A DNA stretch of 26,491 nucleotides. It comes from an uncultured bacterium (GTDB lineage Bacteria > Patescibacteriota > Minisyncoccia > Phycocordibacterales > UBA2100). The notes below the pieces were generated by a model. That model was not told the DNA's origin and did no database searches. It saw only the letters and a list, made by a program, of their open reading frames with translations. The DNA lies in contig CAIRSC010000089.1 of the NCBI GenBank assembly GCA_903881205.1, forward strand, positions 1 through 26,491. The letters run 5' to 3'. Position numbers and translations under genes: made by a program. Below, piece after piece: positions 7,315 through 13,820 of the stretch (positions within the stretch are counted from its first letter, which is position 1; every line of letters begins with the position of its first letter).

Positions 7315-8796
7315 ATGAAATACGTACTCTACGTACGAAAGAGCACTGAGGAAGATGACCGACAAGTATTGAGCATTGAAGCTCAGCTTGCTGAGCTGTC
7401 TTTGTATTCCGCCAAAGAAAAATTTGATATTGTTGCCTCCTTTGAGGAGGCGAAAACCGCCAAGGAGCCCGGGCGAACAAAGTTCGCAGAAATGCTGTCA
7501 TATATCGAGAGCGGGAAAGCAGAAGGCATCATATCGTGGCACCCTGACCGTCTCGCGCGCAATTCGGTGGACGGCGGCAAGATTATCCACCTGGTTGACC
7601 GTGGCTTGATTCGTTCCCTCAAATTCCCCACATTCTGGTTTGAACCCACGCCGCAGGGACTATTCATGCTCAATATTGCCTTTGGCCAATCAAAATATTT
7701 TTCTGACAATTTGCGAGAGAACGTGAAAAGAGGATTACGGCAAAAGATACGAAACGGGGTATGGCCCGGCTGGGCTCCGGCGGGGTACCTAAACAACCTC
7801 AAGACCCGAGGAATCGATGTAGACAACGCTAAGGCTCCAAAAGTACGGAAATTATTCGAATTGTACGCCACCGGAGCTTACACGCTCAACTCTCTCGCAA
7901 ATTGGTGCAAAGAAAACGGCTTGCGAGGCAACCGCGACAAGGAACTTCGCATATCCACCGTCCATCACGTCCTGAAAAATATTTTGTACATTGGCCTTAT
8001 GAAATACAACGGCGAGGTATTTGAGGGAACGCACGAGCCGATCCTGACAAAGAAACTTTTTGACCGAGTGCAGGAAATCCTCGCACAGCGGGGTAAAAAC
8101 CGCAGGGCCAAGCGGCGCACCTTTGCTTTTTCCGGCTTTCTCACGTGCGGCACCTGCACCTGCGCCATTACCGCCGAGCTACAGAAAGGACACACCTACT
8201 ACCGCTGTACCAAGAAAAAGCAAAAGTGCGACGAGAGATATATCCGCGAGGAAAAACTGACGGAGCAAATGCGGGGTTTCCTGCAAAAAGTTTCTTTGTC
8301 GAGCCAAGACACCGAGAAATGTTTGGCGGCGTTGAACAGCGAGGAAGCGCGAGCAAAAGAGGAATCACAGGGCGAAGTCCAACAACTGAAAACACAAACC
8401 GCAGACCTAGACACGAAGCTGGAAAAGTTGTTGGACGCTTACCTCACCGACGCGCTATCCACAGCGGAATACGCCGCCAAAAAAGAAAAGCTGGTGAACG
8501 AGAAAGTGCGCGTGCAAGAAAAAACCACCGACATCGAGACAAAAGGGGTGTCTTGGCTCGAACCGGCTCGTGAATTCGTTTTGTCTTTGAATCAAGCCAC
8601 GGTTCTGCTTTCCCGAAACGAAAAGAGCGAAATGACAGCGTTTCTGAAAACCATCGGCTCGAACCATGTGTTGCGTAATCGCGAATTTGTTTTTGACCCG
8701 AAACCGCACTATGCGCGAGCCGCCGCGCCCTGCGCGGCGGCGAGCTCTGACTTGCAATTTCCGAACTGGTGCCGAGAACCAGATTCGAACTGGTGA
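7315..8796 (+). CDS. Large serine recombinase/integrase (element 1)
   Basis: This 493-aa protein has the full layout of a large serine recombinase. The N-terminal resolvase domain starts YVLYVRKSTEEDD with catalytic S10 and the arginine motif PDRLARN (R79, R82). A recombinase domain follows (about residues 150-260, GWAPAGYL and LKNILYIGLMKYNGE). Then come a zinc-ribbon with cysteines in TCGTCTC and CTKKKQKC (about 280-305) and a charged coiled-coil (about 340-410). It cuts and rejoins DNA at att sites through a phosphoserine link. The last residues (CREPDSNW) are read from the antisense of tRNA-Phe, and the CDS overlaps that tRNA by 30 nt, so the present C-terminus is probably an integration product. 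Inverted partial copies lie just upstream. Confidence 0.9.
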   Translation: MKYVLYVRKSTEEDDRQVLSIEAQLAELSLYSAKEKFDIVASFEEAKTAKEPGRTKFAEMLSYIESGKAEGIISWHPDRLARNSVDGGKIIHLVDRGLIRSLKFPTFWFEPTPQGLFMLNIAFGQSKYFSDNLRENVKRGLRQKIRNGVWPGWAPAGYLNNLKTRGIDVDNAKAPKVRKLFELYATGAYTLNSLANWCKENGLRGNRDKELRISTVHHVLKNILYIGLMKYNGEVFEGTHEPILTKKLFDRVQEILAQRGKNRRAKRRTFAFSGFLTCGTCTCAITAELQKGHTYYRCTKKKQKCDERYIREEKLTEQMRGFLQKVSLSSQDTEKCLAALNSEEARAKEESQGEVQQLKTQTADLDTKLEKLLDAYLTDALSTAEYAAKKEKLVNEKVRVQEKTTDIETKGVSWLEPAREFVLSLNQATVLLSRNEKSEMTAFLKTIGSNHVLRNREFVFDPKPHYARAAAPCAAASSDLQFPNWCREPDSNW

Positions 8797-8842
8797 CCCT
8801 TCCCTCTTCAGGGGAATGCTCTACCAACTGAGCTATCTCGGC
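8767..8842 (-). tRNA. tRNA-Phe(GAA)
   Basis: The minus strand folds as a cloverleaf: acceptor GCCGAGA / TCTCGGC, D-stem GCTC/GAGC, anticodon stem TTCCC/GGGAA with loop CTGAAGA (anticodon GAA), T-arm CCAGTTCGAATCTGG, and an encoded ACCA end (8767-8770). The 3' end is the junction with the element-1 recombinase frame, and its GCACCA plus flank is repeated in inverted orientation at 7169-7174. Confidence 0.95.
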
Positions 8843-8903
8843 AAATTCCGTCCGTTGGCTGGACGCCCATTAATATACCCGTCTTTGGCCCTTTTCTCAA
8901 TGA

Positions 8904-9218
8904 TTACTGTGCTGTTGTCGTTCCCGTCCCCATGCCGGGAATCTTGTTCTTGAATTGATTCCACGTATTTTCGAGGTCACTAAACTTCGTCTGCGCCTGC
9001 ACACTGGTCCCCTGTATCTGTTGGACCTCATCGAGCATGCGATTTACGACCGGCGCAAGATACGAAAGATAGAACCAGATCGGTGCCGCGAGCAGTGCCG
9101 CATATACGATGGTACGGATAATACCGCCCCAAAAAGCATTGCGCTTCATTGTGCGAAGCATCTTATTGTTCTCGAGCGTAAGGCGGTACGTCTCTCGAAT
9201 AAGATCATTTTCGGGCAT
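8904..9218 (-). CDS. Small single-pass membrane protein, 104 aa, hypothetical
   Basis: The N-terminus (MPENDLIRETYRLTLENNKMLRTMKRN) is a charged amphipathic helix. One transmembrane segment follows at about residues 32-54 (IIRTIVYAALLAAPIWFYLS), then an outer helix with VNRMLDEVQQIQGT. I recognise the N-terminal pattern (DLIRETYELTLENN) only as a frequent unnamed CPR membrane protein. The leading helix could be cytosolic, but topology and partner are unknown. A TACGAT hexamer on the minus strand (9225-9230) lies 6 nt before the ATG with no Shine-Dalgarno, another leaderless candidate. It is the only protein gene between the two tRNAs, so it is probably the original chromosomal neighbour rather than part of either element. 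Confidence 0.75.
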   Translation of the reverse strand: MPENDLIRETYRLTLENNKMLRTMKRNAFWGGIIRTIVYAALLAAPIWFYLSYLAPVVNRMLDEVQQIQGTSVQAQTKFSDLENTWNQFKNKIPGMGTGTTTAQ

Positions 9219-9239
9219 GGAGATATCGTACCATTTAAA

Positions 9240-9266
9240 ACCAACACGCCCCGGAGGGCGTGTGGT
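9240..9266. other. Stable hairpin upstream of tRNA-Arg
   Basis: ACACGCCC (9244-9251) pairs with GGGCGTGT (9256-9263) around a CGGA loop, extended by ACC/GGT (9240-9242, 9264-9266) with one bulged A. It lies between divergent transcription units, so a terminator role is odd. TAAAGT (9266-9271) beside it could be the tRNA -10. Confidence 0.6.
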
Positions 9267-9282
9267 AAAGTTGCCTCGTTAC

Positions 9283-9354
9283 CCCCTTGTAGCTCAATGG
9301 ATAGAGCAGTCCCGTCCTAAGGGAAAGATGTAGGTTCGATTCCTGCTAAGGGGA
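9283..9354 (+). tRNA. tRNA-Arg(CCU)
   Basis: Plus-strand cloverleaf: acceptor CCCCTTG / TAAGGGG, D-stem GCTC/GAGC, anticodon loop GTCCTAA (anticodon CCT, reading AGG), T-arm GTAGG-TTCGATT-CCTGC, discriminator A9354. CCA is not encoded (ACA follows). Its 3' 38 nt overlap the end of the element-2 recombinase gene on the other strand. Confidence 0.92.
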
Positions 9355-10867
9355 CATGACAATTCTGACCACCACCTGACGCCGATGTCAGTGTGAAGAT
9401 TGGCGCTAATTCGACGGTTTTGAATTCCGGATACTGGAACCCGACATTTTGGGGGAAGAAGAGGCTTATCAAAACCCTAAGCTCTCCAGGCTCCAGCGTT
9501 GCCCAACAATGCGGGAATTCTTTTACGAGGCTAATGCCGAACTTTACTGCTGACTCTACTGACTCCTCGGGGCTGATGAGTGCGCTCCTCTGAATTTCCA
9601 GATTCCGCTGCTCTGCTTGCTGCTTCTCACTTTTGCGAGCGTAGTCCTCGTTGGTAATCTTTCTCTCCAGCATCAGCTGCAATAAGGAATCTCTCTCCTC
9701 TTGCAGCTTTTCCATTCTCCTCTCAACTTTCTCTGCAAGACTCAAGCTCTCTTTGTTCTCTTTCTCATGGGCGATGATTATTGCTTCTCCTACTGCGTCC
9801 AACACGTTGGAATCCGGAGTAATGGATTCAAGGAATCTTGTGAAGTCATCTTCCATGTCCGTTTTAGCGATTGCTCTTCTGAGAGGACAACCGAAATTCA
9901 TGCAGCTGTAGTAACCGTACATTTTGCTTCTGCCCTTAGTACGACCTCCCGTCAGGTTTCCTCCGCAGCCACCGCACTTCAGCCCCCTGAGAGGAAAGTC
10001 AGGATTATTCCTACTGCGAGGCTGCTTACGAGATTTGCTGCCCTCCTTGAGAAGCTGCACCTTGAAATACAATTCCTTAGAAATGATGGGCTCATGTCTG
10101 CCTTGTACCGAGATGTTGAATTTTGGTATTTCGATCCAGCCGTAGTGGATTGGGTTCCGTAGGATGTTATATACAAGCTGCTTTCCTACTTTGCGGCCGA
10201 ATCTACTGCGGATATCTCCCATCGCATTAATCTTTTTAGCGATTTCCAGATAGGTCGTTGTGCCTCTTGCGAACTCCTCAAAGCAGAACTTAACGATGGA
10301 CGCTTTTTGAGGATGTGGGGTTATGGTCTTTTTACCGAGTTCATCCTTGCTGTTTTTATAGCCCCAAGGCGCAAGAACAGGCCAATATCCATCGAGGGCT
10401 TTTGCTTTCATGCCAGCGACAGCTCTCTCACCTCGGACATCATTGTCGAACTGAGCGATGACAGCCAGCATTCCCTCCGAGAGTCTTCCGTGAGAAGTGT
10501 TCTCAATCAATTCCGTGGCAGATCTTAGTTCGACCTTACACTCTCGGAGCACTAACTTTATTGCGAAGTGGTCTACTTGATTGCGAGCCAACCTATCGAC
10601 CTTGTAGACGATCAGGTACCCAATTCTCCCTACGTTTTTTATGCAGTGCTTCTGGAGGTTTTGTAGCTCCGTTCTGTCTGCATTCTTCGCTGACTCTCCT
10701 TCTTCACGAAACACCTGCAGAACCTCCCAGCCATTTTTATCCGCGTAGGCTCTGCAATCCTTTTCCTGATTCATGAGGCTGTATCCCCGCACTTGGTCTT
10801 CGGACGAGACACGCACATAGATGATGCAGGTCTTTGGACGCTCAACGCTCTTAATTTGTTTTTTCAT
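9317..10867 (-). CDS. Large serine recombinase/integrase (element 2)
   Basis: This 516-aa protein has an N-terminal resolvase domain (IIYVRVSSEDQ, catalytic S21; VDRLARN with R92 and R95). A recombinase domain follows (ALDGYWPVLAPWGYKN to LRNPIHYGWIEI, about 155-260), then a zinc-ribbon (LKCGGCGGNLTGG ... YSCMNFGCPLR), and a coiled-coil region (about 365-430). It should catalyse att-site integration and excision. Its last residues (AGIEPTSFP) come from the antisense of tRNA-Arg, with a 38-nt overlap, so attachment lies inside the tRNA 3' end. Its start overlaps the upstream dead-resolvase gene by 17 nt, implying translational coupling. It is clearly diverged from the element-1 recombinase, so the two insertions are independent. 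Confidence 0.92.
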   Translation of the reverse strand: MKKQIKSVERPKTCIIYVRVSSEDQVRGYSLMNQEKDCRAYADKNGWEVLQVFREEGESAKNADRTELQNLQKHCIKNVGRIGYLIVYKVDRLARNQVDHFAIKLVLRECKVELRSATELIENTSHGRLSEGMLAVIAQFDNDVRGERAVAGMKAKALDGYWPVLAPWGYKNSKDELGKKTITPHPQKASIVKFCFEEFARGTTTYLEIAKKINAMGDIRSRFGRKVGKQLVYNILRNPIHYGWIEIPKFNISVQGRHEPIISKELYFKVQLLKEGSKSRKQPRSRNNPDFPLRGLKCGGCGGNLTGGRTKGRSKMYGYYSCMNFGCPLRRAIAKTDMEDDFTRFLESITPDSNVLDAVGEAIIIAHEKENKESLSLAEKVERRMEKLQEERDSLLQLMLERKITNEDYARKSEKQQAEQRNLEIQRSALISPEESVESAVKFGISLVKEFPHCWATLEPGELRVLISLFFPQNVGFQYPEFKTVELAPIFTLTSASGGGQNCHVPLAGIEPTSFP

Positions 10868-11207
10868 GGTTTTTATTTTTATTTTCTAAGGTGACGAATG
10901 CTACTTTCACTCCGATTGACTTGAATGCTGCAATTTTTTGGTTGCAGAACATCTTGTACTTATCGAGGTTCTCTGGACGATACACGATGAGGAGATTGAT
11001 TTCTCCCGCACTGTCTTTGGCGTACTGAAGTGCCGCAGGGATTTGCCCCTTCTTCCGCCTCCTCCAGTAACGCTCCCGAAACACCTTCGCAATCTTTAAG
11101 CCGTTTGCTTCCGCATACGCCAGACAATGCTTCTCTTGAGAGAGCAGATCATCGACTGCCCATTTTCCCCAGTAGTCTGTCCGAACGTACACTATTGCTT
11201 TTTTCAT
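10851..11207 (-). CDS. Resolvase-fold protein lacking catalytic residues
   Basis: From the ATG at 11207 (MKKAIVYVRTDYW) the product has 118 residues and aligns along its length with the N-terminal catalytic domain of the recombinase encoded next: YVRTDYWG against YVRVSSED, SQEKHCLAYAEANG against NQEKDCRAYADKNG, NLLIVYRPENLDKYK against YLIVYKVDRLARNQ. The catalytic serine is replaced by D11, and the two active-site arginines by N80 and K83. So it keeps the fold but cannot catalyse strand exchange by the known mechanism. There is no recombinase domain or zinc-ribbon. Its stop lies 17 nt inside the recombinase gene, so the two are made together. A role as partner, inhibitor or directionality helper of the recombinase is an inference. 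Confidence 0.8.
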   Translation of the reverse strand: MKKAIVYVRTDYWGKWAVDDLLSQEKHCLAYAEANGLKIAKVFRERYWRRRKKGQIPAALQYAKDSAGEINLLIVYRPENLDKYKMFCNQKIAAFKSIGVKVAFVTLENKNKNHEKTN

Positions 11208-11538
11208 ACTGTTATTTTCTAATTTAACCTCGTAATTTTTGTCTCTCACGACCGCCGCGCTTTTTCTGGATTCCCAGAACTGGCGGAACGACACCTAGAA
11301 CACCGAAAGTTGGATGGGGTGCTCTTCGCTCTGGCTTCCGTGGTTGCTCTCTGGGGAAACCAGTTTTGGGCTTTCAGCCACACGCTAGACCACCACTGAA
11401 GGTGCGAAACGGCAGGTTGGAGCGACTTATCAACCTCCCGCTGCATTTCTTGCTCTGAAGGTAGAAAGCACCACCCATCTTTTTCCCTTCGTAGAAGCTT
11501 CTTTATAAAGAAGTTCTTTATAGAACTTCTTATAATAA
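11208..11538 (-). other. Stretch with an uncertain minus-strand frame (ending at 11246)
   Basis: On the minus strand an open frame ends with TGA at 11246-11248. It has an ATG at 11446 (MQREVDKSLQPAVSHLQWW, 66 aa), and stays open further upstream through KDGWCFLPSEQE into the end of the 128-aa gene. The first part looks like a real protein segment, with helical and Trp-rich residues; the C-terminal RCSRCRSASSG part looks less so. No Shine-Dalgarno is visible before 11446. It could be a small gene, a decayed gene, or the product of -1 frameshifting from the upstream gene (see findings). No function can be given. Confidence 0.3.
11498..11531. repeat. Palindromic cluster downstream of the 128-aa gene
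   Basis: Two mutually exclusive structures overlap. One is a perfect 16-bp palindrome (CTTCTTTA TAAAGAAG, 11498-11513). The other is a 9-bp stem (AAGAAGTTC 11508-11516 / GAACTTCTT 11523-11531) around a 6-nt loop. On the minus strand they lie just after the stop of the 128-aa gene. No T-tract follows, so a simple terminator is unlikely; an operator or RNA switch is possible. Confidence 0.65.
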
Positions 11539-11925
11539 TTAGGATCTTTTTGGGTCTTTTCCGAAGCGGTCAATCTTCGCTTTAATGAAGTTTGCGGATT
11601 TTCGCACTTCCGCTGTCAATCTCCTGCCCGGAGTCTTTTTGACAAAGCCGCTTTCGATGATGTTGTCTTTTTCTAATCGTTCAAGCGTCGCTGCTATGTC
11701 CGATTCATTTCCGCCAGAGTACTCAGCAAGCTGTCCAAGCTTATAGAGGCAGTATTGATTGTGGCGCGTCATATTCTCGATTATCGAGAACAAGTGTCTC
11801 TCCAACGGCTCTTTTACGTCGTACTTCTTGCACAGACTGTGCATGATGAGGGAGTACTTTATTTCCTCTTTATCCTCCTGTGGTGGAGGCGGTATATTTT
11901 TAAGGTACTTCTTTGCATGTTCCAT
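11539..11925 (-). CDS. Putative winged-helix regulator, 128 aa
   Basis: This 128-aa soluble protein starts MEHAKKYLKNIPPPPQEDKEE. Its centre (about residues 55-105) reads as a helix-turn-helix with wing: LYKLGQLAEYSGGNESDIAATLERLEKDNIIESGFVKKTPGRR is split as helix, turn, recognition helix, then a basic beta-hairpin. This layout is typical of winged-helix regulators or initiator-type proteins, though I cannot name a family. It lies in the recombinase gene set, between the 62-aa gene and the dead-resolvase gene. Its end holds CCCAAAA in the phase required for -1 slippage, and a hairpin follows. Control of the recombinase genes is an inference. Confidence 0.65.
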   Translation of the reverse strand: MEHAKKYLKNIPPPPQEDKEEIKYSLIMHSLCKKYDVKEPLERHLFSIIENMTRHNQYCLYKLGQLAEYSGGNESDIAATLERLEKDNIIESGFVKKTPGRRLTAEVRKSANFIKAKIDRFGKDPKRS

Positions 11926-11969
11926 GTTTGTAATGTTTACTCTGACAACCTTTCAGCGCTGGTTCCCAC

Positions 11970-12158
11970 CTAGGGTGGTTCCTCTTGGTTGGTAGGGCTG
12001 CTTCTTTGTTTGGCCATCACTCTTGCCCAGATTCTTAGTAATTCTGGAGCTAGTAGAAGGCAAAAGTCAGTGATGTGCTGCGCCTCGACTTCGGTGTATT
12101 GATTTTTTTGGCGCAAAATTCTTAAGATTTTTTCACGCTCATCCGATGTGTGCTCCAT
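11970..12158 (-). CDS. Small hypothetical protein, 62 aa
   Basis: The product begins MEHTSDEREKILRILRQKNQ and continues with a hydrophobic helix (HITDFCLLLAPELLRIWARVM), so it is likely an all-helical small protein. It has no known motif. It starts with MEH like its downstream neighbour 44 nt away, and both lie in the same direction, consistent with one transcription unit towards the recombinase. The G+C and codon use fit the element rather than the core. No Shine-Dalgarno is visible. Function unknown. Confidence 0.5.
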   Translation of the reverse strand: MEHTSDEREKILRILRQKNQYTEVEAQHITDFCLLLAPELLRIWARVMAKQRSSPTNQEEPP

Positions 12159-12199
12159 GCACTTTGTGCAGAATTTCTCGGAATTTTCCTTACATCAAC

Positions 12200-12224
12200 A
12201 AAAAAGCCCCGATTTACGGGGTCT
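12200..12224 (-). terminator. Rho-independent terminator
   Basis: On the minus strand CCCCG-TAAAT-CGGGG is followed at once by C and six T (positions 12205-12200). It lies 24 nt after the stop of the 265-aa gene and separates it from the recombinase gene set. Confidence 0.85.
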
Positions 12225-12247
12225 GACATCCTCAGGAAAAGATTTGT

Positions 12248-13045
12248 TTATTCTAGGTAGGCTCGTTCCTCCCGTTGCTCTGGTAGGATTTCAAATACCA
12301 CCTGATATGCGTCCCCACCCAGAGGCTCAAGCGGTTCTCCCGTTAATCGTGGGAAAACCTCCTTGAGAAGCGTTTTGAGAAGATTGATTTGTTTTCTCTT
12401 GCTCTCTTTAGCGGTCTTGCTTGAAGACAATTTGATAAGCCCCTTGTTAGCCGCCGCTTCTTCCAAGATGTGCCACTGCTCCTTGGGGCGACCACCTTTC
12501 TTTTCAAGCCCAAGCTGCGAACATTCAACACCATTCCTAGCCCAACTCTTGGAGGCTATACCGGCATATAGAGTGCGTCCATCTATGAATCGCAGTTGCA
12601 GGGAGCGCCAGTCAGCATCGGCTGGCGTGTCATCAATCACTATATGACTTGGAGAGATGCTTTCTGGGAATGCCGCTACAGCGCGTTCTATAATCTTGTC
12701 CAAGTCATCTATCCATAGCATCAAACAATCCTTTTCATCGTCAAAGTGAACTCCTTCGAGTACTTCAAAAACCTCAGTGACCATCGTGCCGATGACAAGT
12801 CCGTCATGGTATATGGTTCCATTAAGAATGGTGATATAAGATTTCTCTTTTGCGATTCTAGCGTTCCAATGACCAATTAAGGTTTTTGCCTCTGGATAGG
12901 AAATGTGGATACTCTGTAACACCTGAAATGGAATCTTTACTAGGAGAGGCTTTGAGTCTGGAGATAATTTTGATTGTGTGACAATCACTCCAATGAGATC
13001 GCAAATTTGCCTTTCTTGCTTTTGCGTCAATTTGCCTTGCTCCAT
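12248..13045 (-). CDS. Hypothetical protein, 265 aa, possible C-terminal HTH
   Basis: From the ATG at 13045 (MEQGKLTQKQER) the product has 265 residues; a longer frame from 13099 is less likely because a TACTAT on the minus strand ends 7 nt before this ATG. I do not recognise the family. The middle (LNGTIYHDGLVIGTMVTEVFEVLEGVHFDDEKDCLMLWIDDLDKI) is beta-rich. The C-terminal third contains GRPKEQWHILEEAAANKG, then a basic helix SKTAKESKRKQINLLKTLLKEVF, which resembles winged-helix DNA-binding tails of element-borne CPR proteins. The upstream side is a hairpin-rich region shared with the divergent membrane-protein genes, and the gene ends at a strong terminator, so it is a single-gene unit. A regulator of the element is a reasonable guess only. 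Confidence 0.6.
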   Translation of the reverse strand: MEQGKLTQKQERQICDLIGVIVTQSKLSPDSKPLLVKIPFQVLQSIHISYPEAKTLIGHWNARIAKEKSYITILNGTIYHDGLVIGTMVTEVFEVLEGVHFDDEKDCLMLWIDDLDKIIERAVAAFPESISPSHIVIDDTPADADWRSLQLRFIDGRTLYAGIASKSWARNGVECSQLGLEKKGGRPKEQWHILEEAAANKGLIKLSSSKTAKESKRKQINLLKTLLKEVFPRLTGEPLEPLGGDAYQVVFEILPEQREERAYLE

Positions 13046-13052
13046 ATAGAAA

Positions 13053-13058
13053 ATAGTA
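13053..13058 (-). promoter_or_regulatory. -10 box of the 265-aa gene
   Basis: TACTAT on the minus strand, 7 nt before the ATG at 13045. No clear -35 and no Shine-Dalgarno are seen; transcription would start at or beside the ATG. Confidence 0.45.
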
Positions 13059-13174
13059 CAGGCAAAGTGCCAATACGCCACCACCTTTCCTTTCTGCAAT
13101 AGCGAGGTAAGCTTCTAGGACACATACCAAATATCGAAGAGATCTAAACCGTCAGCCTTCCAAAAGCAGGCGGC

Positions 13175-13307
13175 ACGATCGCAAATCGTTGACTACAGAA
13201 AACCCGTCATTTAGGGCGTAGTCAACGTTGCAGAGGGAAACTTCTGTAGAGCCGCAAGGCTCCCTAGTGGCGGGCTTTATGTTTGCCCACCACTAATTAC
13301 GAATTAG
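13175..13307 (+). ncRNA. Chain of stem-loops, candidate structured RNA or cis-element
   Basis: Six consecutive inverted repeats lie within 133 bp. (1) ACGAT/ATCGT 13175-13189. (2) GTTGACTAC/GTAGTCAAC 13188-13226, with inner CCC/GGG. (3) CAGAG/TTCTG 13231-13246. (4) GAGCC-GCAA-GGCTC 13249-13262, a GNRA tetraloop. (5) TAGTGG + GGGC / GCCC + CCACTA 13265-13295 with one mismatch. (6) CTAATT-ACG-AATTAG 13293-13307. Hairpins 1/2 and 5/6 overlap and could be alternatives. The tetraloop and mismatch-tolerant stem favour RNA on the plus strand, but a replication, transfer or attachment site is also possible. It lies in the divergent gap before the two membrane-protein genes. Confidence 0.45.
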
Positions 13308-13323
13308 TTGTGAGACAAGCATT

Positions 13324-13815
13324 ATGCACGTTGGACAAGTAATTGGTTTCATAAAGAGACAATGGTTAGCGGCAATCCTGATTATTCTTCTCATTCTCTT
13401 TTATCTATATTCTCAGAATTCCAACAAGCAAATTATTGATAATCAATTCAAATGCCAACAGCTTGCTAATCAGATCGAGCAGACAATACATTCCGACGAC
13501 ACTGGAATGTTTAGCATGTTGAGCGTGCTGAATGCTCATTTCAACTCCGAGACTCTACCTCCAGCGACGGCAACAAGTACGCCTGCCACTATCACAGGGG
13601 CTGATTTCTTCTATAAAGTCTTCTATAGTCGGAAATACAATTCCTGTTTGTACGCCCACTTTATCCGCGGAAAGGCTGTTGGAATTAACATGACACTTAT
13701 GTTGATTGATGACCTGCTTAGTGGCCAAAATGCGCTGTACATAGATGCCTCTCTTTCTATCTCAAATTCCGATGCGTATGCAGAACTTGAGAAACAAATC
13801 CCAAATTTTCAGTGA
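13324..13815 (+). CDS. Membrane-anchored extracytoplasmic protein, 163 aa, hypothetical
   Basis: One N-terminal transmembrane anchor (about residues 13-30, WLAAILIILLILFYLYS) is followed by a 130-residue soluble part, likely outside the membrane. That part contains a helical stretch (IIDNQFKCQQLANQIEQTI), a Thr/Pro/Ala linker (PPATATSTPATIT) and a globular C-terminus with FFYKVFYSRKYNSCLYAHF. The two cysteines, one in each half, could form a disulfide. No family is recognised. The stop overlaps the start region of the next gene, so the two are co-expressed and perhaps form one surface complex. Both are encoded in the element, pointing to a host-surface or interaction function, which is inference. 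Confidence 0.65.
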   Translation: MHVGQVIGFIKRQWLAAILIILLILFYLYSQNSNKQIIDNQFKCQQLANQIEQTIHSDDTGMFSMLSVLNAHFNSETLPPATATSTPATITGADFFYKVFYSRKYNSCLYAHFIRGKAVGINMTLMLIDDLLSGQNALYIDASLSISNSDAYAELEKQIPNFQ

Positions 13816-13820
13816 TTGAT

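Larger units (their letters stand above)
6295..8772 (+). mobile_element. Serine-recombinase element at tRNA-Phe, with inverted degenerate copies
   Basis: The right end is the 3' end of tRNA-Phe: the recombinase reading frame runs into the antisense of the tRNA. Left of the intact gene (7315-8796) lies about 1 kb of mosaic DNA holding at least four stretches copied from the same gene, all inverted (6391-6416, 7031-7056, 7056-7077, 7169-7259), plus a 92-bp and a 27-bp inverted repeat. A 74-aa gene (6612-6836) sits between the 92-bp arms. The left boundary is uncertain. An inverted sequence resembling the tRNA-Phe 3' end at 6250-6272 may mark it. Inferred as one autonomous element plus deletion derivatives. 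Confidence 0.5.

Noticed and set aside
12343..12647. Overlapping frames on both strands inside the 265-aa gene
   Set aside because: No motifs, Ser/Arg-rich composition, and the terminator at 12200-12224 fits only the 265-aa gene.
13046..13099. Longer N-terminus for the 265-aa protein starting at 13099
   Set aside because: The extra residues (QKGKVVAYWHFACTIFY) cover the -10 box TACTAT placed exactly for the ATG at 13045.
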